Below are positions 11,801 through 23,800 of a DNA stretch of 64,000 nt, in pieces. Within the stretch, counting starts at the first letter, position 1, and the number at the start of each line of letters is the position of its first letter. Origin of the DNA: Malachius bipustulatus (lineage: Eukaryota; Arthropoda; Insecta; Coleoptera; Melyridae); NCBI GenBank assembly GCA_910589415.1, contig OU342635.1:124001-188000 (forward strand), written 5' to 3'. Both the position numbers and the translations under genes were made by a program. Under the pieces are notes generated by a model that worked only from the letters and a program-made list of their open reading frames with translations, had not been told where the DNA came from and made no database searches.

Positions 11801-14800
11801 ATAATTTTTGGTTTTATTTCGTATTATTTTGAACTGTTTAGAATAGTGTTTCTTAATCTTTGGTAGCACATACATAGACCTCGGGATGGCATAACCCCCT
11901 CATTCACTTGAAAGAAAACAATAAAAATAATAATTTTACAGTTTTTTAAGGTTAATTTTCTTTTTACTTGACATTTTTTACATAAAAAATGTCTCTTTAT
12001 TTATTTCGATAGAGCGAACCGTTATCCAGATAAACGTCCTTCTAATAGGTGATGTGTCGCAGGAACTTTCTAAATTTCAAGTAAATTTTAACAAGATGGC
12101 TGACCTATGACAGTAAATTGAGCAGGAAACAAAACAATAACTTAATTAAATACACGTCAGTGTCAAAGATTTCATTTCATGCAGATTCAATTCTAACTGA
12201 TTTTAAAACGGGTTACACAAACGCTGAAAATCAGTTAGAATTGAATCTGCATGAATTGAAATCTTTGACACTGACGTGTATTTAATTAATTAAGTTATTG
12301 TTTTGTTTCCTGCTCAATTTACTGTCAAAGGTCAGCCATCTTGTTGAAATTTACTTGATATTTAGAAAGTTCCTGCGACACATCACCTATTAGAAGGACG
12401 TTTATCTCGATAACGGTTCGCCCTATCGAAATAAATAAAGAGACATTTTTTATGTAAAAAATGTCAAATAAAAAGAAAATTAACCTTAAAAAACTGTAAA
12501 ATTATTATTTTTATTGTTTTCTTTCAAGTGAATGAGGGGGTTATGCCATCCCGAGGTCTATGTATGTGTTATCAAAGATTATGAAACACTATTCTAAACA
12601 GTCCCAAATAATACAAAATAAAACCAAAAATTATCAAAATCGGTCAAGAAATAAAAAAGTTATTGCAAAAAATTGATTTTCAACCCTCAACTTCAACAGC
12701 TAATATCTTTGTAGGGGTGTCTCTGAGGAATTAATTTTATGGCTATTTTTTCATTTATTTTTACGAAATTTACCCAAATCCGGGAGATTGCCCACATATT
12801 ATGGGACACCCTGTATAATGGTAATGTAACTACTGGTTTAATAAATAAATAAATAAAATAGATAAATAAATAAATGTTCCAGAATGTTCTAAAAAGGTCC
12901 AGAATGATTTACAAAGTTCAGGAATGTTGATGTTGTGTAAATTTCTAGAATTTATGTTCTAGAATATGATAGAAAGTTCTTGAATGTAAATATACGATAT
13001 TATTATTATTATACGAAGTTGAGGAATGTTAATAATCCGAAAAGTTCTAGAATGTTCGTGAATGTTCCATTAAGTTCTAGAATGATATAGGCTGTTTCTA
13101 GAATGTTCTACAGAGTTCGAGGATGTTTTAGAATATTCGAGATGATACTTGAAAAATTTTGAGAACGTTCAATAATGATCGAGAATGTTCTACAACTTTC
13201 CATTTGAGATGTTCTAAAAAGTTTCAAAATACTTTGGCACATTCGAGTGTTCTAGAATGATCGTTAGTGTTCTAAAATGTTTTGGAATGATATGAATGTT
13301 CAAGAATGTTCTGGAATGTTTCCAGGAAATGCTTCACAGTGTTTGAGGGAAGATGTCTTATAATGTTCAAGAATACTTTAGAATGTTTCTATGTTTTGGA
13401 ATGTCCAGGAATGTTAAAAAATGTTTTATAATTTTCAATTTTATTATATTCCACCATGTTCTAGAATGTCTGAGAATGATCTACAAAGCTCTGGAACTTG
13501 AAAAACTCTGAACAAACTTAACGGATGAATAACGAGAAATAATTAGGGAAGAAACCCGAGTGAGACAGTCTGAAAGCAAACATAGAGAATCTGCTAAGAA
13601 GAAAACAAGATTACTACGGAATGAAAGTTCCAAAAAATTTGATTCCTTTCATTAAATCAGCTTCAAGGACTAGTTGCTGAGCTGAGTTGCAAGTCTTCAC
13701 TCGCAAAAAATTGAAAACAACTCACTTGCAATTACTACAAATGGCCGCCAACGCTTTCAACAGTTTGTCTTTCCCGTTCCAAGTCCTGCCGGCCAGTCCG
13801 TTCAGCAGGATCTCGATCAGCTCGTTCCTGCGCTCGTTGTCCATCGTCGAGCCCAATTTACCGGCTATCGTTGATACAGCGTTCGCTGCCTGAAATGTCA
13901 CGCTCATCATTATCCAAAACAGCTTCAGGAATAATAAAAAAACAAGAACCACCCCTCACCTGAGCCTTCATGGTCCAAGAGGGTGACTCGAGCGCCTGTC
14001 GAAGTATGGCGCAGATCTCGGGCAGATTCTGTCTGATTGCGGTCTCGGTGCCGGGACTGTGTTCCGTCCAAATGTCCGTCCACACCTGACGGGATCCCCC
14101 GTCGGTGGTGCCCTGCTCCGGGAGAGCCTCCGTGTGCATGGCAAAGAACACCAACGGCAGAACGGCCGACGCTCGTGTCTTCAACAGGTCCCCGTTGTGC
14201 GTCCCGATTGATTCGATGACGTAGGCGCACGCCAACCTGACTGAGTCGTCTGGGGGAAAACGACAAAACAAAAAAATTGTGAAAAACACACACCAAAATG
14301 ATTGTGTTTGTCATTTTTATTATATTCATAAGAATACCTTCTCGTTCAAAGTACATGTGTTCCAGTTTTGCAAACAGCTTCTCTACGCTCGTCTCTTTCG
14401 CCTTCGACACCAGGTGGCCAATGGCGACGGCGTAGTGTTTCCTTACCGCAGCGTTCCTGTCGGTCAGACCGTTTACCAGAATTGCAAGCAATTTACCAGC
14501 GTAGGGCTGCACATCGCTGCCCAGCTGCACCACAAGGAGAGTAATGAAATGAGCGCAGGCGACTCTCGTCCCCAGTCCCACGGAGCTTCTCATCAGTTCG
14601 ACGATGCTGGGCACCAGTTCCTCCAATATGGAGGCATCGGCGTACTGGAGACTCTAAAAAACAATTCAATTCGATACTTATCTCAATCAGAGAGACTGAA
14701 ACAAAGAGAATAAGATATTCATCGCCACACCGCGTACCTTGGACACAGTTTCCGTGGTGAAATGAGACTTGGCAAAGGAAGCCCTGGCACTGTCCACCGC

Positions 14801-17800
14801 CTCCTGCGCCTGCGAGTACGCTCCCAGCCTGGTACTCAGGTAGGAGAGTTTCAGGGATTCCAGCTCCCCGGTCGCCTGCAGCAGGGCCGGTATCAGTTTG
14901 GGGAGGAACGGCTTCAACTGAACACCGGCCGATCCCACCAGCTCGGATATCGTCTGCAAGCTGTAACAAAAGAAAGCGGGACATGTCTGTCTGTCAGATC
15001 GAGAGAAAAACATCCGGAAACGGGGGAGCCAAGTACCTCAAATGACGAATTTCCGCGACGGCGTTTGTTATCCCGACGTTCAGCAAAGGGGGCAAGATCG
15101 CCTCCACCATTCTCTTACCGTCTTTTCCCTGACCGACGTCGCATCCTCTGATGCACAACTGAAACGAGGTAACGGCAATAAGTGGCGGATTTCCCTTCCC
15201 TCCTCCTGAAACGTACCTTACTGAGGACCCGCGCGGTCTTGTGGGCGGCGAGTCTGGTCGGTTCGTGATGGTCGTCCATGACCCGGAACAGTTTCCCCCA
15301 CAGCTCGTCCATGCGCGAGACGCAATCGTGCACAGAACGATTGGCCGAGCCTTTCAGGAAGTCCTGCAGGGCCAGGCAGCACGACTGACGCACCCGGTAC
15401 TGCCCCGAGTTGAGGTTCTCCAGCAGATCCTGCAGGATCTCGTCGTGGTACACATCCATGGTCTTCTGGGGTTCCGAGACCAGCACCCGCCAGATGTTCT
15501 GCATGGAGGCCTGGATGCTGGGCGTCGGGTCGTACTGGTAACGGTACAGTTTCGGCACTATGACCGGAAGGTGGGGCTTGAGAGCCTCGCCGCAGCGTTC
15601 CGCGATGCTTGAGAATCCAAAAGCGGCCCCCTTCTTGCTGTTCCACAGCGTGTTGTGATTCGCCAATTGCATGAACTGATAGATCAGGTCCGGTTTATTG
15701 AGATCTGAAGCCAGCGAGCATAGTTCCTTGTACGTCGTCAAGTTGCCTCTGCAAGCGACGAAATCAATAGGAGGGAATCCTTCGGGGATGAGGCGATTAC
15801 TTACCCGGTGGGCGATTTTCCCAACTGCCCCTCTTCAAACAGTTTAGTGTCGCTGGTCACCTGTGTGGCTCCCCTAGCACCGGAGGTTAGCTGTTTCACA
15901 AGCGCGTCCAGCAACTCTTCGGACTTGTACATGTCGTACAAAAGGCAGAGCCCCTTTGAAGCTGCGTCTTGAACGATATCTGAAACGAACCGTTGTCAGA
16001 TCTGCAATCGCAAAAGGCGACAAACGACGACGACTCACCGTTGCTCTCGCAAAGCAGCTCCATGAAACAGCCTTGAACCTCCCTCAATCTGACGGTGACG
16101 GGCGTCCTCGTTCCGCAGCCCTGCACGACGGCCAGCAGCCACAAGCAGGCGGCTTGACGAGCGCACGGGTGCAGCTCCTTGGCGATCGAGAGCAGACGCT
16201 CGAGGGTCCGGTCCAGGCGGCCGTCGGACGGGGCGCCGGGATGCCGGTACGAAGCTGGCGGGACGCTCCACGGGTCGCGCGCCTCCGCGTGCCAGGGACC
16301 CTGCACGCACATCACCAACGATTCGCCGATCGTCAGGTGCACCTCGACGTCCTTGGTCTGTCGGGCGGTGTCCAGGAGGCCGTCCATGACGACGCGCGCG
16401 TGCGGGAAGGCTTCCTCGCCGACGCAGAGGAGGCCGAGGGCGCGGGCGGCCGCCTCGCGACCGCCGCTCGACGCCTTCGCGTCGACCAGGATCGCCAGCA
16501 GGCCGAGGACGAGGTCGAGCTTGGTGACGGCGGCGCCGCCGGCCGGTCGCTTGGCCTCCGGACTCCCCTGCCCGTCTCCGGTTCCGTCTCGCAACGGTAG
16601 CGGGCCGTGACGCGACATCAGACCCAGGCCGTGGCAGGCGCTCGTCACCAGCAACTGATTCGAATGTTTCAGAAGATCCACTGCAAATGGTCGGATCAAA
16701 GCGAGCGGTTTTATTTATTTCTTAACCACATTTTTTGTAAAGAACTGTATAGGTAAGCTCAATAGTTAAGCCCATGCATCTTTTGTATTATAACGAGACC
16801 ACCAAAAATAAATAAAATAATTTTTTTCATTTTTAAAATGACTTAGCCTCATTCAAGGAAATGAGACTTCCGCGACAGTTCCAGTCACATGCCAGGAATG
16901 ACACATTGACGGACAGTGTGCGTTCTACTAAATACCAGAGTGACTTCGCAAACTATCCGACATTTCCAGATTCCACGGCCAGGGATATAAAGGCGGAGCT
17001 GTCGGCGCTCTAGCAGTAATAGTAACGTGGAAGTTGGAAGTGAAGTCTGAAGTATACGGACAGTAGAAGCAAAGCGGATTGTAAAGAATAGACAAGTGGT
17101 CTAATATCTGTGAGTGGAGACAAGAGGAAGAGAGAGTGTTTATTGATTATTTAGATTTAGAGGTTATATTATAAGTTGAATCTACTTGTGTTAGTTAGAG
17201 AATAAAGGCATTTGCAGACTTTGGTGGTGGTGATTTTATAATTATTGTGAGACTTGTAACAGTATAAGCAGTCTTTGAGTATGGGTAAAATACTCAATTT
17301 GTGGAAGAGGAATGACATTAACAGAGATGTGTGTATTCTATTTATATAGTTAATGAATTTCTTTCACTTTTTATTAAACTCACCCATGCAATAGACGGCC
17401 GATTTCAACATGTCACAGTTCTCCAGTTCCTCCTTCCCGTTTACCTTCCTAGTTAGAACGTACATCTCCAGACAGTACCCCAGACAGAGTACGGCCCCGT
17501 GTTGCAGTTCCAAGCTCTTGCCGGCACCGGGCCCGCCCCCGGCCTGACTTATCAGTTCCCGGACGACTTTCTCGAACTCGTCGCTCTCCCGATTGGCACC
17601 GTGACATAGGACGAGCGAGTAGAGGACGGCCGCCTGCTCCCGGACGACCTCCCTGGCGCCCCCTAACTGATCCCTCAACCAGCGCACGTCCTTTTCACTG
17701 AATTGACGCAGTCCCGGCAACGACCCGACCACTTCAATCATGCAGCTCAAAGACTCTTGTGCTGCAACAAGACACAAAGGGGGTAATAAATAAAATGAAG

Positions 17801-20800
17801 AAAAATTCCTCGAGTTCACTCACAGGGGTTAGCGACAGCGAGCTGCCATATCATGGCCGTGTATTGAGACAATGTAGATGTTCCCCCCTCTTTTTGCACG
17901 CTTTCCAGGTAACTCTTAATCGATGGAGTATGCTCGCAGGGATGCTTCAGGACGTTTCTCGTTTGTGGGACGTTAAGCCCTCGTATCAGACACAGACGTG
18001 TGTACAGTATGATCTGTAAAAAAAAGTAGTAAGTAATTAAAATATTCAAAAAAGTAATAAATGCATGGTGTCTGTCTACTGGTGTCCCATCTAAAAAAAA
18101 GAGAAGGGTTTCCAATAATTTTATTAGGAAATATTTAGTTATAGTTATTTTGACAGTTAATTGACAGTAGACTGAAGTGGGACAAACACATTGATAATGT
18201 AATTAAGAAAGCGAAATATTTAATCTATGTTATGTACAAAATGGCTGGAATTATGAATGCATCATCCCTCATGACGTTGTACTACGCTTTTTTTCATAGC
18301 GTGGCCAACTATGGCATTGTGGCTTGGGGCAGTGCTTACGGGGTTGTCATGAGGGGTATGCAGAGAGTGCAAAATAGGCTGTTAAAAATTATATGCAAAA
18401 AAGATAGAAACATTAAGAAGCCCTTATCAGTTAAAGAATGTTTCTTACTGGAGGCAACTTTGCAAAGCTATGTAACCCTAATCAACTGAGTTTAAAGATT
18501 CACAAAAAAAAAAAATACAAGAATTAAAATGACATTGCCAAAAATAAACAAAACAGTTAAACTTAAAAGTACTGAAGTTGTGGCTATGAAAGTATTCAAT
18601 GCACTTGATCTCAGTGTTAAAACTCTGGAATATAAGAAAAATCATACCAAAAAAATATTGAAGAACTGGATAGGCAATAATAGAAAAAAGTTAACGAGTA
18701 TTGGCTTGTTGGAATTACATGACGTTCTTAATTGGGAATGAAAATGTAGTTATGTATGTAGTGAGAATTAACAAATTGTAACAATAAGTTATTCCCTCCT
18801 TTACATGTATTAATTATAGGATTTAGGTTAGTCTTTGGGTTTGGGCCTTTTTTTTTTGTTTTCCTTTTTTTATAGTTACTATTAAGTTTTTTTTTTTTTA
18901 ACTAGGACTGCGCACAGGTTTTCTGTAAAACCTCTTGCAGATTTTATGTACACTTACATGAAATGTAACTTAATACACCTGGTAAATAAATAAATAAATA
19001 TTGTATAGGGGGCGCCTCTGCCTGCGCACAGAGTCAAGAAACTGCCCCACAGTCTCAAAAATAATGTGCTGGGACTGCTGGGCATGTCTTGATTGCCATA
19101 CCCCACCAGACCTTTTAAGGACAGTGTGACATTGAGTATTAAGCACCGACCAGTTTTTTAATCTCCACAGCAATCGCAGCATTGCTTCTTGCCTGTACAC
19201 ATTTACGTTTAATTGTTACTCAATGATTTTCAACTATCAGCGCCATCTATTGGCTAATTGATCATCTTTAACTTATTACAGATTTCTATTATTGCATGCT
19301 TATATCGTGTGAGCAAATGAAAACATAATTTAGGTAGGCCCTGGAAAAAAATTTCATGTCTTAGATTGAATCCTACGATAAAATCACTGTCATCTATTTT
19401 AAATGTCTTATTTTTCTTATTGTGATTTTGATTGGTCTGGGGTGCGTTCATGAATTACAGTTTGCATCATACATGAAAAACTCTGGATGCGTTCATATAA
19501 ATAACCAGTTCGCTTGTTGGATAAAAATCTAGCATCGCTCATAAATTGCCGATGACGACGCTTGAAGTGCGCTCGCAGAGATTTGAAGAAACACATGGGT
19601 GAACCAATTCTGTGCATAATATTAGTAAATTACAAAAATTAGTATTAAATTAAAAAAAAAGTGTGAATCTGACAGTTACACATAATCTAATACTTTGGAA
19701 TTATTATTTCCTTTGCTTTCTCGTTCGAATTACGTTCATAAAATGGAACAATCTGACGATATTCCGGAAAATGTAAGGCATCACTCTGGTTGTTACACAT
19801 AAACGTCAGTTTCTGTTTATGAACGCATATTCCACCTTCAGGGCCGTATTTGTGTTTTTTAAACCGTACCACCTATCTGGAATTTTTTAGGTAAGAGTGT
19901 GGCAAGGCAAGATTCCGTTGGCACAGCTATTTAGGAGAAGCACAGACATACCGACTTTATGAGAATAGTTTTTCGAAAAAAAAATTGGGCGAGCGACTGT
20001 CCGGCAAAAATTTATAAACATTATTTCCAGAAGAGTTTGCCCTCTTAAAAAATGGCCACCACTAGAGCCACAGATCACAGACCTTACTTTTATCATGAGC
20101 ATGAGTGCATAGTAGGAAGAAAGTTCCTAATATATGTGTAAACATCTCTGGATTTATTCCCATTTTCATTGGTTATGTTACTTTATTCTTGTTTGATTTT
20201 ATTTTTATATCTTGTGGTGGATTATTTCTGGTGTGTGTTTATGTTAAACCCTCAGGTGCAAATACTTAATAAATGACTTTACTATAATTAATAAGTAGAT
20301 AGACAATTCGATAAGTAATAGGGCCTTAAACATAAATACCTACCATTTTACAAAGGACAAACTGCAGACTAAGGAAAACTATTATTAGTGTATTTTTTAA
20401 TAAAAAAATACACTATTGAGGACGACATCACTTTTCGAAAATCACCCAAACTCATCAAATGTCCACCGATCATGACCCCCAGATCACGAAAAAGTGGTTT
20501 TCCAAAATTCACCTGCCCACGATATATATATATATATTTATATATTTATATATATATTTATATATTTATATATTTCTCCAAAATCGCGAAATTTCGATTT
20601 TCAAAACGCTCCTGTAGCTTTATCTTTCAAGATTAGTGAATGAAATTTTGGATCCTTGTAAAACCTTGGAACGACGTTAGATTTTCGTTGAAAAAAATTC
20701 CTAAAGTCGCGTTACTTCTACAGGGTGTCCTTTCAAAATTCCCCATATCCCGTTTTTGTCACCTCATTTCAGGTCGCAGTTTTCAATCTAGGAGACTGAA

Positions 20801-23800
20801 ATTTTTGTGGAAGTAAGATATCCATAAGGAGTGGTCTGGTATTGCACTTGAGCAAAATCGATCGAGCCGTTTCAAAATGGCGGCCATTTTAATTTTTGGA
20901 AAAAGGACTATTTTTTGAACCCCTGTATAAGCTAGATAGAAAAAGAGTTTTATATCAAATTCACAATATTGGAAGTAAGTGACTTGAAATTTAATTTCAT
21001 GCAACAAAATTTGCATTTTTTCTATTAATAAGCCAGTGGCGTGGGTAGGAAAAGGGTAAAAATGGCTAAATTTCTCCAACAATTTATGAGCACATTTTTG
21101 AAGTAATTAAACTGAAATTTTTACAGTAGACAACTATACTAATAGACTTCAACCCTTGAGAATTTCAAAAAGTAAATAAGAAAAATGGCGGAGATATTCG
21201 ATTTTTTTTTACATGATGTTTTTTTTAAATTAATTTCTCTAAATTTTTAAAAACGCTCCTGTAGCTTCATCTTTCAAGATTAATGAACGAAATTTTTTAC
21301 TCTTATAAACCTTAGGGCTGACGTTTGATTTTCGTAAAAAACATTTTCCTAGAGTTGTGTTACTTCTACAGGATGTCCCTCCGAATTTCAGAAAAAAAAA
21401 CCGTCCGTGAGGCACGGTTTCTGGTCGAAGTTTTCAATCTAGAGCGCTGAAATTTTTTTGGTAGTAAGATACCCTCAAGTAGTCGTCTGGTACTGTATTT
21501 GAGTAAAATAGGTAAAGACATTCCAAAATGGCGGCCTTTTCAATTTTTGGAAAATGGCTAGATTTTGAACCCCTAAATAGGCAAGATCAAAAACTTTTAA
21601 ACAAAATTAACAAGATTGGAATAAACTTATTTGAAATTTGAGCTAATGCAATACAATTTGCATCATTTCTATTAATAAGCCAGAGGCGTGGGTAGGAAAA
21701 GGGTAAAAATGTCTACATTTCTATAAACATTCATGAGCTTATTTTTGAAGGAATAGAACGGAAATTTTGATAGTAGACAACTATACTAATAGCAGTTAAC
21801 CTTCAAAAATTTCAAGAAGCAAATATAAAAATGGCGGAGATATATTCGAATATTTTTAAATGATGTTTATTCCTCTAAAATTTCAAACTTTCGGTTTTCA
21901 AGACTCTCCTTTCAGTTTTTTCCGAATTTATTAAAGGTAGTGTAAAAAATAGTATTTTTCAAGTAAAGTTAGCCAGTGGCGGGCATAGGAAAAGGGACAA
22001 AATTGTGAAATTTTGCCAATTTTTTTGATTTTTAAATTTAAAAATCCATTCTAAGGCACGTGTTGAAACGAAATGAAATGAAATTATCACAGAAAATTTT
22101 TCACATTAAAGCACTACGCTAACATGACATGACTATGGAAAATTTCAGAAAGCCAATAATTTAAAAAACGGTGAAAATATTCATAATTGAATCGCATAAA
22201 AATACACTATTTCTGCGATTGATGCGCAAGAAGGTTTTTTAGATATTAATCCTTTATTGCTTTGGCTTGAACATGACATTTTTACGGGGTTTGCAGTGTC
22301 AATAATCCAATAAACTTCACGGTAACTGGAACAATCTCCGAATAATTTATGTCCGCGTTATTCAACAATCACAAAACTAATTTTAACAACCTGATGCACC
22401 TTATTTCAACAAATGTCAAAATAATTATTATTTGACAATAAAACAAGAAGAAGGCAATATCAGAATGAGTTTACGATTTTACAAACCAAAATTTTCATTT
22501 TACAGTTTTACAGATCCAATCTAAGACATGAAATTTTTTTTCAAGGCCTACCTAAATTATGTTTTCATTTGCTCACACGATAGATTCCTACTAATTCGCC
22601 ATTTCAAGGGCACAAAACTTGCAAAAATCAAATCCCTCACCTCTGTAAAGACATTAACGCTGAAGGGCAACGTGTGCACTCCAACATCGACCCTCTTGGC
22701 GGCGTCCTTCATTAACAGCTCGGCCTCGGCGTGGACGTACGTGGCGATATCGTGAAACGGGGGCACTTGAACAATCCCGGCGCCCGGGCTTTGCTCCTTG
22801 GCCAGGTCCACTTCTCCCTTGCGTGCCGTACCGTAGAGCACCTTTCGAGCCTCCGCCGACACGTCTTCCTTGCTGAAACAGAAAAAATTCCATAAGAAAC
22901 TGGACCGATGAAATAACACGCAGTGACTCACTGATCACCGGTCAACAGCAGCAAGAGGAACCTCGACGGCACGTTGTCAGCGGGGAACACCGCAGCCAGA
23001 GTCCTCACCGCCATGAACCGGACCATCGGTTCCTGAGAGGCCATGCGACATTTGATGAGCGCATGAATGAGGTCCAGCCTGCCGTCTTTGTTCGTCTCGC
23101 CGGCGGGCAGCACGTCGTGACGGTACGCCTGGACGAGGTTCAGCAACCCCTCCCTGATCAGCAGTCGCAGCTCCGGACTCTCCGTTTCCAGCTGCTTGTA
23201 GAACAGCTCCAGAAGGGCGATGTCGTGAAAGACAATCTCGGGGAAGCGTTGCGCCAGCAGTCCGACGATCACGTAGGCCTGTCCCTGCTGCGCCTCCTCG
23301 CCGCTCGTTATCAACTTCTGAATGCCCGACAACAGGACGGGAGACACTTTTCTCAGAGCCTTCTCTTCGCCGCTGCAACATGTCAATTAATTAAAATCGG
23401 ACGTATGAAATTACGTATCAACGAGACTGCTGCTCACAATTGAACGATGTTGGAGGCGTAGGTGAGAGCGAGCGTTTTGAGTCTGGCGTTGGTGTTGGTG
23501 CCGTAGAGGGCGTCGAAGAGGACCTGGATGCAGGCCGGAAACGGGAATCCGCCGGTCGAGGTGCGACACAGGCACGAGAGCAGCTTCAGGCGGATGCGGG
23601 TGCCGACGGGCAGTTTTCTTCGCTCCGGCGCGGCGCTCCTTCCCGCCTGATCGCCCAGAAACAGCTGGCACAACGGCAGAGATGTGACCATTAATGACCA
23701 GTCGACCGAGCTGCATCAGTAATGCCCCCGAGTTAATGGAAAATCAACACTAACCGCACCCCCCGTAGGCTTTTCAAAAGCTAAAAAACGGACCCACTCA

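Larger units (their letters stand above)
10396..12880 (+). mobile_element. 5'-truncated non-LTR retrotransposon
   Basis: The LINE insertion begins inside the reverse transcriptase and ends with an (AATA)n tail at about 12838-12875. It lies in ECM29 intron 19 in antisense orientation to the gene and splits the heat-shock-element-like array. A foldback element (11622-12813) interrupts its 3' untranslated part. Confidence 0.75.

Noticed and set aside
20519..20572. Possible functional AT-rich element
   Set aside because: It is a simple TATATTTA microsatellite.
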